Below are positions 15,254-24,342 of a stretch of 60,313 nt of DNA, one piece after another. Made by a program: the position numbers and the translations under genes. The notes below the pieces were generated by a model. The model did no database searches. It saw only the letters and a list, made by a program, of their open reading frames with translations, and had not been told where the DNA came from. Within the stretch, counting starts at the first letter, position 1. The number at the start of each line of letters is the position of its first letter. The DNA comes from Chlamydiota bacterium (GTDB taxonomy: Bacteria; Chlamydiota; Chlamydiia; Chlamydiales; Rhabdochlamydiaceae): positions 1-60,313 of the forward strand of contig JABDCT010000006.1 of assembly GCA_013287985.1 (NCBI GenBank), in the 5' to 3' direction.

Positions 15254-17493
15254 AAAAAAAGGTTCCTGAAGAAAAAAAACGCGCCTATCCCGAAGGAAAA
15301 GGTCTGATTCTCCTAGCGATAGCGTTTGTGCTGCTTCTTGCGCTATTTACTTATAGTCCCTCCGCGCCAAAAGAAAATTGGCTGGGTCTCATCGGTTTTG
15401 GGATCGGCTTTTGCATGAACTATGTCTTTGGGTTGAGCAGTCTGTTTGTGATGCTCTACGTGGGCTATATCGGCTTTATGCTGCTGAGTCGTGGGGATTT
15501 TCCGCTTATCAAGAGCAAAACTTTCTATTTCTCTCTGTTTCTGCTCTCTCTGTGTTTGCTGCTTAACCTGGTTGCAGAGAGCGGCGTCTCTTTGCCCTCT
15601 TTCATGACGCGCTCGGTCTATTCGGAAACGATCGTGATGAACCATCCCTACCCGCACCTCTATACGCGCCACAACTTAGGCGGCGTGCCGCTTTATTACT
15701 TGTTCCGCGATCTGCCCATGCTCAATTTGCAGCATCTCTTTAGCAATGTGGGTATCGCGATCACCTTTTCGATCACAGCTTTTGTGAGTGTGATCCTGTT
15801 TACGGAAGTCAGCTTGCTCACACTCTGGAACTTCGTCAAAAAACAGTTCGAGACTAAAGAGAAGGAAGAGATTGAAGAGGTCGCCTCGATCCAAGAGCTG
15901 GAAAAGCGCCTGAGCGAATTTGCCCGTCCTCCCTTCCAACAGCAGGTGCCCAAGGTTGTGGTCAAAAAGGTGCGCGCCGAGCCGGTGCAAGAGATGCCCG
16001 AGCCTCCTGCGCATAAGGGCTCTTATCGTTTGCCGCCGCCCTCGCTATTGAAAAATCCGAAACCCGTAGACCACTCGACGCTCAAGAAGGATCTGCGCCG
16101 CCAGGCAGAGCTGCTCGAAGAGACGCTGCTCAGCTTTGGCATCGAGGCTAAGGTGGGGGACATCCACTGCGGCCCTACGATCACCTCTTTTGAGGTGCAC
16201 CCGTCGGTCGGGGTGAAAGTCCAGAAGATCAAGGCGCTGGAAAATGATATCGCGCTCAATCTGCAGGCTAAATCGATCCGCATTATCGCTCCTATTCCCG
16301 GTAAAGCCGCTGTCGGGGTGGAAGTTCCATCGCCCGTTCCGCAAGAGGTGAGCTTCAAGGAGCTGCTCGTCGAGTACCAGAAGGGCAAAAAGCAGCAGAT
16401 CCCGATATTGCTAGGAAAAATGGTGAGCGGCGAGACGATTCTCAGCGATCTGGCCAAAATGCCCCACTGTATCATCGCCGGTGCGACCGGATCCGGTAAA
16501 TCGGTCTGCATCAATACGATTGTGATTTCGATCCTGATGAACGCGCGGCCCGATGAAATCAAGCTGCTCCTCGTCGATCCGAAGAAGGTGGAACTGACCG
16601 CCTACACCAATCTGCCGCACATGATTGCGCCGGTGATCACCGAGGCGCACGGTGCTTATGCAGCCCTCAACTGGCTTGTCAAGGAGATGCAGCTGCGCTA
16701 TGAGATCCTCAAGCAGCTCGGGCTCCGCAACATCCAAGCGTTCAATACCCGCAAGGGCGATCCCACTTTTGAGCAGTCTCTCAGCATCCCGATTCCTGAG
16801 ACGATGCCCAAAATCGTGGCGATTATCGACGAGTTTGCCGACCTGATGATGGCTTCTAGCTCGGATCTCGAGACTCCTATTGCGCGTATTGCCCAGATGG
16901 CGCGAGCCGTTGGCATCCACTTGATCTTAGCCACCCAGCGCCCCTCGCGCGAGGTGATCACGGGGCTTATTAAAGCTAACTTCCCCACGCGCATCGCCTT
17001 TAAGGTCGCCAGCCGCATCAACTCGCAGATCATTCTCGATGAGGTCGGCGCAGAGAGCTTGCTGGGCAATGGCGACATGCTCTTCCTGCCGCCCGGAACT
17101 TCTAACTTGATCCGCGCTCAGGGCAGCTACATCTCCGATGAGGAGATCAACGAGATCGTCTCTTACTGCTGCCAGCAGGCGCCCACCCAGTATCTGATCC
17201 GCTCTTTTGACGCGATGCCGCGCGAAGAGGGGGATGAGAGTGGAGAGGCGAGCCGCGACAGCCTCTTCGAAGAGGCGCGCGCGATCGTGATCGATACGCA
17301 GAGCGCGTCGACGACCTACCTGCAGCGCAAACTCAAGATCGGCTATGCCCGGGCAGCTTCTCTGATGGACGAGCTCGAGCAGAGAGGGGTGATCAGTCCG
17401 CAAGAAGGCGCTAAGCCTCGCAAGGTGCTAATCTCGCAAAACAAGCTAAAAAATAGTAATGCAAACTCATTTGCAAATGAGTTAGAAGAGTGA
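15250..17493 (+). CDS. ftsK: DNA translocase FtsK/SpoIIIE
   Basis: Septal DNA pump that segregates chromosome termini at division. The N terminus has four membrane helices (about 15-200). A short linker follows, rich in P and charged residues, much shorter than in E. coli. The motor domain has Walker A GATGSGKS (about 410), VDPKKVEL, Walker B VAIIDEFADL and LATQRPSREVITG. The C-terminal winged-helix gamma domain (about 675-735) binds KOPS/SRS-type sequences. Length 747 aa. An ORF start at 15118 lies inside uppP and is rejected; ATG 15250 overlaps the uppP stop. The receiver-MBL gene starts 1 nt after the stop. Confidence 0.96.
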   Translation: MKKKVPEEKKRAYPEGKGLILLAIAFVLLLALFTYSPSAPKENWLGLIGFGIGFCMNYVFGLSSLFVMLYVGYIGFMLLSRGDFPLIKSKTFYFSLFLLSLCLLLNLVAESGVSLPSFMTRSVYSETIVMNHPYPHLYTRHNLGGVPLYYLFRDLPMLNLQHLFSNVGIAITFSITAFVSVILFTEVSLLTLWNFVKKQFETKEKEEIEEVASIQELEKRLSEFARPPFQQQVPKVVVKKVRAEPVQEMPEPPAHKGSYRLPPPSLLKNPKPVDHSTLKKDLRRQAELLEETLLSFGIEAKVGDIHCGPTITSFEVHPSVGVKVQKIKALENDIALNLQAKSIRIIAPIPGKAAVGVEVPSPVPQEVSFKELLVEYQKGKKQQIPILLGKMVSGETILSDLAKMPHCIIAGATGSGKSVCINTIVISILMNARPDEIKLLLVDPKKVELTAYTNLPHMIAPVITEAHGAYAALNWLVKEMQLRYEILKQLGLRNIQAFNTRKGDPTFEQSLSIPIPETMPKIVAIIDEFADLMMASSSDLETPIARIAQMARAVGIHLILATQRPSREVITGLIKANFPTRIAFKVASRINSQIILDEVGAESLLGNGDMLFLPPGTSNLIRAQGSYISDEEINEIVSYCCQQAPTQYLIRSFDAMPREEGDESGEASRDSLFEEARAIVIDTQSASTTYLQRKLKIGYARAASLMDELEQRGVISPQEGAKPRKVLISQNKLKNSNANSFANELEE

Positions 17494-17494
17494 T

Positions 17495-18814
17495 ATGCGA
17501 AAGATCTTGATCGCAGATCCCTCCGGAGTACTCCTGCCGAAGCTGTTGGCCTCACCAGCCGGCAAGAACTATAGCTTTGCTTCCGTGAGCCAAGGGGATG
17601 AAGTTTTCTCTGCGATCCAGCAGCATGGCGCTGAACTGGTCGTCCTCGACCTGATGCTGCCCAAAATGCACGGGATCGAGCTATTACAGCGCATCCGGTC
17701 TGATGAAAAACTGCGCAAAATCGGTGTGATCATCATTTCGACAAACATGATGACGCAGAACCTTCACGCCGCTCTTGTGAAAGGGGTCGACTATTTCCTT
17801 CCACGACCGGTGGATATTGAGCTCCTCTTCAGCTTGTTTGAGCGCTTCTATAAGGGCACGCTGCATCCCGACAATATCGAGCAAAAGTCCACCTTTGTTG
17901 AGGAAGAGTCTTTCTATAAACCCATTACCCACGATCCTCACTCCTACATCAAATTTTGGGGAACGCGTGGATCCAACCCTGTTTCGGGACCCGAATATAT
18001 GCGTTTTGGCGGCAATACCGCCTGCCTAGAGGTGCGTCATGGCAAGGACCGCATCATCATCGACGCGGGTACGGGTATCCGGCCGCTGGGGCATGCTATA
18101 GAGCACAACGACGCTAAAACGGTGCATCTCTTCTTGAGTCATACGCACTGGGATCACATCACAGGTTTTCCCTTCTTCGGCCCGCTCTACAATCCCGATC
18201 GGGAGATCATTATCTGGTCGCCGATCGGTTTTGAAAAGCCAACGCGCGAGCTGTTTACGGAAATCCTCGCCTATTCCTACTTTCCTGTGCGGCTGGAAGA
18301 CATCAAAGCCAAGCTGCAGTTCAACGATCTGCGCGAGGGCTACCCTGTCTCCATCGGCGATATCACCATCGACTCGCACTTTGCCTACCATCCCGGGGCG
18401 ACCTACTGCTTTAAAATCCATGTCGCGGGGAAAAAATATGGCTACGCGACCGATAATGAGATGTTTTTGGGCTATCATGGCCATCCCAACGCCATTGGCA
18501 AGGACAGCCCTCTGCTCAAGTCCCACAAGAGTATCATCGACTTTTTCACGGGATGCGATGTTCTGATCCATGAAGCGCAGTACACTCCGCAAGAGTATCA
18601 GCGTCGGGTCGGCTGGGGCCACTCTTCGGTGGCAAATGCTGCGCTCTTGTGCAAATATGCGCAGATTAAGGAGTGGATCGTCACCCACCACGACCCCAAA
18701 CATAGCGACGAAGATCTCTTACGCAAGTTACAGATGCAGAAAGATATTCTGGCCGAGTGCCATATTCCCTGCCATGTGCAGAGCGCCTTTGACAGCTTAA
18801 CTCTGCCGATCTAA
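17495..18814 (+). CDS. Receiver domain fused to metallo-beta-lactamase-fold hydrolase
   Basis: A two-domain 439-aa protein. Residues 1-120 are a response-regulator receiver with phospho-acceptor Asp52 (VLDLMLPK) and Ser82/Thr83. The usual KP lysine is Arg104, and the second acidic residue of the N-terminal pair is Pro9, so phosphorylation chemistry may be altered. Residues about 150-439 are an MBL-fold hydrolase with FWGTRGSNP, HTHWDH (His216, His218, Asp220, His221), a late zinc-ligand Asp in IHEAQYT, and THHDP. This resembles PDE/RNase Z-type MBL proteins with an N-terminal GTRGS signature. A signal-controlled phosphodiesterase is a reasonable guess. It follows ftsK by 1 nt, with which it is probably co-transcribed, and overlaps the convergent gene by 18 bp. 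Confidence 0.85.
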   Translation: MRKILIADPSGVLLPKLLASPAGKNYSFASVSQGDEVFSAIQQHGAELVVLDLMLPKMHGIELLQRIRSDEKLRKIGVIIISTNMMTQNLHAALVKGVDYFLPRPVDIELLFSLFERFYKGTLHPDNIEQKSTFVEEESFYKPITHDPHSYIKFWGTRGSNPVSGPEYMRFGGNTACLEVRHGKDRIIIDAGTGIRPLGHAIEHNDAKTVHLFLSHTHWDHITGFPFFGPLYNPDREIIIWSPIGFEKPTRELFTEILAYSYFPVRLEDIKAKLQFNDLREGYPVSIGDITIDSHFAYHPGATYCFKIHVAGKKYGYATDNEMFLGYHGHPNAIGKDSPLLKSHKSIIDFFTGCDVLIHEAQYTPQEYQRRVGWGHSSVANAALLCKYAQIKEWIVTHHDPKHSDEDLLRKLQMQKDILAECHIPCHVQSAFDSLTLPI

Positions 18815-19735
18815 TAGAATTTTCAAGTTCTTATGGAATTCGCGTGTCTTAGCTTCATAGAGGGCGCGATTCCTTTTTCCAATCGTTTCTCGCGCTTCTT
18901 CTGGCAGTGCCATCAGATTTTCCACCACGCGGCGCACGTCTTCGGCTTCCACGATGTATCCCGTTGCTAATCTAGCTTGGTAGGGTGTGGCGGGGATGAG
19001 GCAGCGGGGATCAGTCACATGTTCATTCATCGGGGCTCCATCGGGGACAATGACAATCGCACCTGTGGAAAGGCCTTCTACGATCGTATGCCCATACCCC
19101 TCCATAAAGCTGGGGCAGAGATGGATCCCGCAGAAATTTTGGAGGTGAATCTTCTGCTTTTCAGGAATCCACTGATCGACCCATAACAAGTTGAACTGCT
19201 GATAGGGAGCAGGTGTATAGCGAAGGGCGATGAGAGGGGGCAGCACCCAATCGTCTTTCCATGCCTCCACAAGAACGGCCGTGTTCTTTCCTGAGTTTTC
19301 CCCTGCACAGTGGAAACAGTGGTGATAGCGTTTTTGAGGCGTTGGGAGATAGACGTCATAGCTCGTAAACCCTAAATAATAGGTGGGCTTATTCAATGCG
19401 TCGAAGATTCTTTTCGCCTCCCTGGTGCGACAGAGCAGCAGGTCGACGGTGTCTAAAAGCGCTAGATCTTGGTTATAGTGATCTGGATTGGGGATGAACC
19501 AGTTCACATCAGCGGCAGGGAGCCACTCCTCAATGATCATCTCGAAAAAGATGTTGATATCCGCATGCTCGTCCTTTCTTTCTTGTGTGAACTCGATCGA
19601 GTGCGTTTTGTGGCCGAGCAGTTCAAGAGCATTTTTCATCACGACGCGATCGACTTCTAGGCCTTTGCGGTTATTCTGGCTGATCAAATTGACGTGCAGG
19701 GCATGGAGATCGCACAGCAGTAAAAGAAAGATCAA
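18797..19735 (-). CDS. Glycosyltransferase-like protein (GT-B fold) with signal sequence
   Basis: A 312-aa protein whose C-terminal half has a GT-B donor-site pattern: CPSFMEGYGHTIVEGLSTG contains E-x7-E, followed by a conserved PDGAPMNEHV. The N terminus from TTG at 19735 is IFLLLLCDLHALH, a plausible signal peptide or signal anchor. The frame is open to ATG 19843, but those 36 residues overlap the upstream hydrolase gene. TTG at 19735 overlaps that gene's stop as TTGA, the same coupling style seen at nadD. An extracytoplasmic GT-B enzyme would be odd because nucleotide sugars are cytosolic, so the segment may be an anchor. Acceptor and sugar unknown. Confidence 0.65.
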   Translation of the reverse strand: MIFLLLLCDLHALHVNLISQNNRKGLEVDRVVMKNALELLGHKTHSIEFTQERKDEHADINIFFEMIIEEWLPAADVNWFIPNPDHYNQDLALLDTVDLLLCRTREAKRIFDALNKPTYYLGFTSYDVYLPTPQKRYHHCFHCAGENSGKNTAVLVEAWKDDWVLPPLIALRYTPAPYQQFNLLWVDQWIPEKQKIHLQNFCGIHLCPSFMEGYGHTIVEGLSTGAIVIVPDGAPMNEHVTDPRCLIPATPYQARLATGYIVEAEDVRRVVENLMALPEEARETIGKRNRALYEAKTREFHKNLKILLDRQS

Positions 19736-20499
19736 AATAAAAATGGGACGCTCACTTTTTCTTGATGGGCTATTGTCAATGTCAAGTCGTTTCGACCGAT
19801 CGCCTCGGAGACGACTTTTAGCGCCACCTCGGGCACATTGCATTCGCTCGAAAGATGGGCGAGATAGACTTGCTGGAGTTTGTTATGGACGATCGCCGCA
19901 AGCAGTTCGCCGCACTGATCGTTCGAGAGATGACCCTGTCGGCTTAAGACGCGCTGCTTGTAGGAAGCGGGGCGGCTACAAGCGTGAACCATCGATGTCT
20001 GGTGGTTGGACTCGATGTAGAGCATGTCGCAGCTTGCAAGCTGGTGCTTGACCAGTGTAGTGGCAAAGCCGAGGTCTGCGCAGACGCCTAGTTTGAGACC
20101 GCCGACGTGCAGGGTGAAGGCGACGGGATCGACGGCGTCGTGTTGGATGCTAAAGGGGTGGAGTTCGATGTCGCCATATTCAAAAGCCTCACCGGTGGAG
20201 AAGATCTTAAACTTGGGTACTTGGCCGAGAATTTCATAGACGGCGCGCGCGGTGTCGCTGTTGGCGAGAATGGGAATTCCCAGTTTGCATCCAAGGGTTT
20301 CGATCCCTTTGATATGGTCGATATGTTCGTGCGTCAAGACAATCGCATCGATCTCGCTAATATCGACGCCGATCAGATCGAGCCGCTCTTTTAAAGCGCG
20401 CAGGGAAAGCCCCGCATCGATCAAGATTTTGGTCTGCCCAGTGCCGACATAGATGCAATTTCCTTTCGAACCGGACGCGAGCGGACAAAATCCCTTCAT
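19732..20499 (-). CDS. MBL-fold hydrolase, WalJ/YycJ-like
   Basis: A 255-aa cytoplasmic metallo-beta-lactamase-fold protein. It has CPLASGSKGN near the N terminus, the zinc motif LTHEHIDHIKG (about residue 57), ESNHQ, and LSRQGHLSND (about 190), and AHLSSECN near the end. These fit the YycJ/WalJ/VicX group of nucleases or hydrolases linked to cell-wall and DNA maintenance in Firmicutes. I start at ATG 20499. The longer frame to 20628 only reads the antisense of tRNA-His (its AVVAQLVRALDCG start is a typical tRNA artefact). It overlaps the glycosyltransferase-like gene by 4 bp. Confidence 0.85.
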   Translation of the reverse strand: MKGFCPLASGSKGNCIYVGTGQTKILIDAGLSLRALKERLDLIGVDISEIDAIVLTHEHIDHIKGIETLGCKLGIPILANSDTARAVYEILGQVPKFKIFSTGEAFEYGDIELHPFSIQHDAVDPVAFTLHVGGLKLGVCADLGFATTLVKHQLASCDMLYIESNHQTSMVHACSRPASYKQRVLSRQGHLSNDQCGELLAAIVHNKLQQVYLAHLSSECNVPEVALKVVSEAIGRNDLTLTIAHQEKVSVPFLF

Positions 20500-20551
20500 G
20501 CCGCATGATTCTAGTGATAAATTGAAGAGTTGTCTAGATTTTCTAAAGGTG

Positions 20552-20626
20552 GGCGATCGACGGGATTCGAACCCGCGACATTTGGAACCACAATCCAACG
20601 CTCTAACCAGCTGAGCTACGACCGCC
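20552..20626 (-). tRNA. tRNA-His (GTG)
   Basis: The minus strand folds as a tRNA. The acceptor GCGGTCG pairs with CGATCGC, with an extra G at -1 opposite C73, the histidine identity pair. The D arm TAGCTCAGCTGGTTAGAGC and the anticodon stem-loop TTGGA-TTGTGGT-TCCAA (anticodon GTG) follow, then the T arm GGGTTCGAATCCC. CCA is not encoded (CAC follows C73). The 3' end of comEC runs into its 5' half. Confidence 0.95.
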
Positions 20627-22060
20627 ACGAAGAAAGTATTCTATTTTGCCGCCTTGGGCGCTTTTGGTCAATGCTAAGATGGACAATATAGCTATGAGGA
20701 GGGGAAAGGGGAAGTCGGGCAGCTGGAGCTGTATGTTGAGCAGGGCAGGGGGATTGCCGATGATCTCGAGAATATAAGCCGTAAAGGTTGAGTTGAGGGC
20801 ATGGATGGGCAGGCCAAAAGGGCCGAGCATGAGGCCCAGGATCAGGAGAAGCAGGCTGATGCTCAAACAGAAAGGAAAAAATAGATTGTACACCAGGCTG
20901 AGCAGGGGGAAGGAGTGGAAGACGTAGAGGCAGAGCGGCAGGGCGAGCAGGTGAGCCGATAGATTCGTTGCGAGCGAGCTGCGGATCAGGCCGCAGAGAA
21001 GGGTGCCGTGTTTGTCTACTAAACTCATGTGGGCGATCTCGCTTACAGGGCGTCTGGGAAGGAGAAAGGAGAGCAGCTTGCCTAGCGGAGCGGAAAAAAG
21101 CAGCAGTCCCAGGGTGCAGAGGAAGGTGAGCTGAAAGCCGAGGTCTTGGACGTAAAGAGGGTTGTAGACAAGCTCGACGATAATTCCCAGACCCAAGAGG
21201 TCGAGAGCTGTTGGCCTGAGGCCCACAAAACGCGCGAGGAGGTAGAAGGAGATGGCGACATAGGCGCGTAGAATGGAGGGATTGAGTCCTAAAAAGAGGA
21301 GATAGCCGCTCAAGAGGAGAAAAAGGAGCAGATAGGTGAGCTTAAAGGGCAGAAAGCTGCGCAGAAGCGCGCCTAAGACCGCTGCGATGAGCACGAAGTT
21401 GAAGCCTGAGATCGCCAGAATGTGGCTGAGACCCACTTTGTTAAACTCCATGCTGAGAAGGCGGTCATCGATATCCCCGGTGGCCATAGCGGCGAGGAAG
21501 TGGCGCGCATGGGTGTCTGGGAAGAGCTGCTTGAAATATCTGCGCAGGCTCTCTTTTGCAAGGTAGCGCCACTCTGCGCTGCTCCAGCTCCCCTCTACAG
21601 GAATCCATGGCGCCGTCCGCTCGGGTTTAAACTGGATCATCCCGCGGTCGGTGGGTTTGAGTGTCCCGCAGATCAGATAGTCGCAGCGCGCAGGCGGACG
21701 CTCTTCATTCGGCTTAAAATAGAGTGTGCAGGGAGTGGTTCGTGCATGCGCATCGATGAAGGTCGCTTTGCATGCGAGCGAGTGGTTAAAGGGGCCTTGC
21801 TGCGGAGCAACGGAGTGGAACTGGAGATAGCCTGAGCCGTACGATCCTTCTGCGGGAAGCGGCGCTGGTGCCCTCAATGAGGCAGCGACGAAACCCGCGG
21901 CTGCGATGAGTAGGCCTTGGGCGATGCGCTGCCACTTGCACTGCATCCAGAGGAGAAGAAGGGGCAGTAGATAGATCAAATGGGGTTTGAACGCAGCTCC
22001 ACAGCCGATAGCTAAGTGGAGGCCGTAAACAATCGCTCTACTTCTGACGAGGGAGTTCAC
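20603..22060 (-). CDS. comEC: ComEC/Rec2-type DNA uptake channel
   Basis: Polytopic inner-membrane protein for transport of single-stranded DNA across the membrane. It has two N-terminal helices, an OB-like domain (about 55-160), and the competence core with GLSHILAISGFN (about 213) and GLNPSILRAY (about 258) followed by many helices. At 485 aa it lacks the C-terminal MBL domain of long ComEC proteins, as in the chlamydial CT339 type. The stop codon TAG lies inside tRNA-His, so the last 7-8 residues are encoded by the tRNA's 5' half. It overlaps the ndh stop by 23 bp. No other competence genes are in the window. Confidence 0.88.
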   Translation of the reverse strand: MNSLVRSRAIVYGLHLAIGCGAAFKPHLIYLLPLLLLWMQCKWQRIAQGLLIAAAGFVAASLRAPAPLPAEGSYGSGYLQFHSVAPQQGPFNHSLACKATFIDAHARTTPCTLYFKPNEERPPARCDYLICGTLKPTDRGMIQFKPERTAPWIPVEGSWSSAEWRYLAKESLRRYFKQLFPDTHARHFLAAMATGDIDDRLLSMEFNKVGLSHILAISGFNFVLIAAVLGALLRSFLPFKLTYLLLFLLLSGYLLFLGLNPSILRAYVAISFYLLARFVGLRPTALDLLGLGIIVELVYNPLYVQDLGFQLTFLCTLGLLLFSAPLGKLLSFLLPRRPVSEIAHMSLVDKHGTLLCGLIRSSLATNLSAHLLALPLCLYVFHSFPLLSLVYNLFFPFCLSISLLLLILGLMLGPFGLPIHALNSTFTAYILEIIGNPPALLNIQLQLPDFPFPLLIAILSILALTKSAQGGKIEYFLRGGRSSAG

Positions 22061-23309
22061 TTTCGATCGTACGCGTGATCAGACGCACGCCGCGCTGTCC
22101 AGTGAGCCAGATGTAGAACCATTCGACCATCACGCCAAAGCGGCTTCTAAAGCCGATGAGGTAGACGATGTGGATGAAACACCATGCGACCCAAGCGATG
22201 AATCCTGCAAACTGCAATTTGCCCATGACGACGATGGCTTTGGATTTTCCGATGGTGGCCATGCTGCCTTTGTCGAAGTACTTAAACGGTTTGCGGTTTT
22301 CTACGGGGGTCTTCGCAGCGATGATTTTGGCGACATAGCGCGCCTGCTGGATCGCCGTTGGAGCAATTCCGGGCAGAGGCTTGTTGTCTTTTCCCATGGC
22401 GCACGCGGCATCGCCGATGACAAAGATCTCAGGGTGGTCGGGAATGGTGAGATCGGGTTTGACGATGGCTCTTCCGGCGCGGTCGAGCGGCACCTCAAGC
22501 GTTTTGAGAAGAGGAGATACCTGGTTGCCGGCTGCCCAGATGACGTTGCGGCAGGGGATGAATAGGCCTTCCATCTGCACGCCTTCCTGAGAGATCGATG
22601 TTACTTTTTTCCCCGTGAGAACGCGCACTCCCATCTTTTCGAGATCTTTGGTGGCGCGCAGGGCGAGTTTCAGAGGATAGGTGGGGAGAATATTGGGTAG
22701 CGCTTCGACGAGGTAGATCTTCGATTTTTCCGGACGGATGCGGCGAAAGTTCTTGAACATCGTCTTGTGGGCGATTTCTGCAAGAGCGCCCGCCATTTCG
22801 ACACCGGTGGGGCCGCCGCCGATCACGACGAAGTTGAGAAGCGCTTCTGCCTCGGAAATACTGTCGATGCGCTCGGCTTTTTCAAAGGAGACGAGCACGT
22901 GTTCGCGGATGCGCAGGGCATCGCTAATCGTTTTCAGTCCGGGAGCAAAGGGCTCCCATGCATCGTTGCCGAAATAGGAGTGGCGCGCTCCAATGGCAAT
23001 GACGAGGCAGTCGTAGGAAATGCGATCTCCATTGCCCATGATTATCTGGTGATTATTTTTGTCGATCGCCTCAACTTCGCCCATGATGACGCTCGTATTG
23101 GCTTGATGGCGTACGACCTCGCGAATGGGGGTGGCGATTTCCCCGGGGGAAAGAGCGGCGGTAGCGACTTCATAAAGAAGAGGTTGGAAGAGGTGGTGGT
23201 TGGTTTTGTCGATGAGGAGGACGTCTAAATCTTTTGATTTTTTCAGTCCTTTAGCGACATTAAGCCCGCCAAAGCCTCCACCGATGATCACTACTTTTTT
23301 ATAAGCCAT
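22038..23309 (-). CDS. ndh: Type II NADH:quinone oxidoreductase
   Basis: Peripheral membrane flavoprotein that passes electrons from NADH to quinone without pumping. The FAD dinucleotide fold is GGGFGGLNVAKGL (residues 10-22), and the NAD site GGGPTGVEMAGAL is near 164. The second FAD contact VIGDAACA is near 297. The C terminus has a hydrophobic stretch (about 357-380) that would anchor it. Length 423 aa is normal. Start ATG 23309 follows an A-rich AAAAGAAAAAATT leader with only a weak ribosome site. It heads the minus-strand unit ndh-comEC and is divergent from hprK with a 61-bp spacer. Confidence 0.94.
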   Translation of the reverse strand: MAYKKVVIIGGGFGGLNVAKGLKKSKDLDVLLIDKTNHHLFQPLLYEVATAALSPGEIATPIREVVRHQANTSVIMGEVEAIDKNNHQIIMGNGDRISYDCLVIAIGARHSYFGNDAWEPFAPGLKTISDALRIREHVLVSFEKAERIDSISEAEALLNFVVIGGGPTGVEMAGALAEIAHKTMFKNFRRIRPEKSKIYLVEALPNILPTYPLKLALRATKDLEKMGVRVLTGKKVTSISQEGVQMEGLFIPCRNVIWAAGNQVSPLLKTLEVPLDRAGRAIVKPDLTIPDHPEIFVIGDAACAMGKDNKPLPGIAPTAIQQARYVAKIIAAKTPVENRKPFKYFDKGSMATIGKSKAIVVMGKLQFAGFIAWVAWCFIHIVYLIGFRSRFGVMVEWFYIWLTGQRGVRLITRTIESELPRQK

Positions 23310-23370
23310 AATTTTTTCTTTTAAAAAACCAACTTTCTCTTATAACCTAAACTCAGGGTTCTTTTTTGTC

Positions 23371-24342
23371 ATGGGGAAAAATACTACAGTACTACAACCT
23401 TTATTGGTCGAGAATCTCTTTCAGAGCCAGGGTGTGTTTCTTAAACTTGAGCTGATAGCTGGAGAAAATGGCCTGCAGCGCAAGATCAAGCGCCCGGAAG
23501 CCCATAGACCGGGTCTTTCTCTATGCGGTTTCTTAAAGGAATTCGAACCAGCGCGCGCGCTCGTATTTGGGAATGTCGAACTCCACTACCTCAAAGATCT
23601 CTCCTCCCCCCTGCGCGCAGAAAGGCTGGCTGCCATTTTAACAGAGGAAGTGCCCTTTGTCGTTGTGGCCGGAAAGTATCGACCACCCACAGAGCTCATC
23701 TCCCTGTGCAAAGAAAAGAATATTCCCCTCTTCATCACTCCTCTTCCCACGATGGAGCTGCTGGGGGAACTCTCCACGCATCTACTCGATGCATTTGCTC
23801 CCTCCATCACCTGTCACGGAACATTCATCGAAGCCTTCGGAGTAGGTCTTCTTATCCAAGGCCATTCCTCTATTGGTAAGAGCGAAGCGGCTCTCGGGAT
23901 GATCGACCGCGGCCATCGTCTCATTTCCGATGATATTGTCCGACTAAGGCGGCGAAAGGGCAATATTCTCGAGGGAAGTGGGCCTGAACTAACAAGGCAC
24001 ATGATGGAAATCCGCGGAATTGGTATTATCAATGTCGCGCATCTCTATGGTGCTGTTTGTGTGCGTGATACAAAAAGTTTGGATGTGATTGTGACACTAG
24101 AAGCGTGGAGTGACGAAGCATTCTATGACCGCATGGGTCTTGACGAACGAACTCTTGAACTGCTCGGCGTTCAGGTGCCGCATCACGTATTGCCCGTTAA
24201 GCCTGGTCGCGATGTCGCGCTTCTTCTGGAAACCATTGTGCTCAACTTTCGACTGAAGCTGATGGGCTACCACTCGGCCAAAGAGTTCAACGCGAAGTTA
24301 TTAGAAACGATCTCAGAAAAGGTGCGAAAAAAACGCCGGTGA
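23371..24342 (+). CDS. hprK: HPr kinase/phosphorylase
   Basis: Bifunctional enzyme that phosphorylates and dephosphorylates the regulatory serine of HPr. The N-terminal domain (about 1-130) is followed by the P-loop GHSSIGKSE (about 163-171), where the usual GxSGxGKS has Ser in place of the second Gly. Then come LISDDIV, the family signature MEIRGIGIINVAHLYG (about 211-226), and a C-terminal helix with NFRLKLMGY. Length 323 aa fits. Its stop overlaps the GTG start of ptsH as GTGA, so hprK-ptsH-ptsI is one operon. Confidence 0.94.
   Translation: MGKNTTVLQPLLVENLFQSQGVFLKLELIAGENGLQRKIKRPEAHRPGLSLCGFLKEFEPARALVFGNVELHYLKDLSSPLRAERLAAILTEEVPFVVVAGKYRPPTELISLCKEKNIPLFITPLPTMELLGELSTHLLDAFAPSITCHGTFIEAFGVGLLIQGHSSIGKSEAALGMIDRGHRLISDDIVRLRRRKGNILEGSGPELTRHMMEIRGIGIINVAHLYGAVCVRDTKSLDVIVTLEAWSDEAFYDRMGLDERTLELLGVQVPHHVLPVKPGRDVALLLETIVLNFRLKLMGYHSAKEFNAKLLETISEKVRKKRR

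Noticed and set aside
19736-19843. Longer start of the glycosyltransferase-like gene
   Set aside because: Its residues are a shadow of the hydrolase C terminus; TTG 19735 gives a signal-like N terminus and a TTGA overlap.
20500-20628. N-terminal extension of the WalJ-like hydrolase
   Set aside because: It is a translation of the tRNA-His gene and the adjoining spacer.
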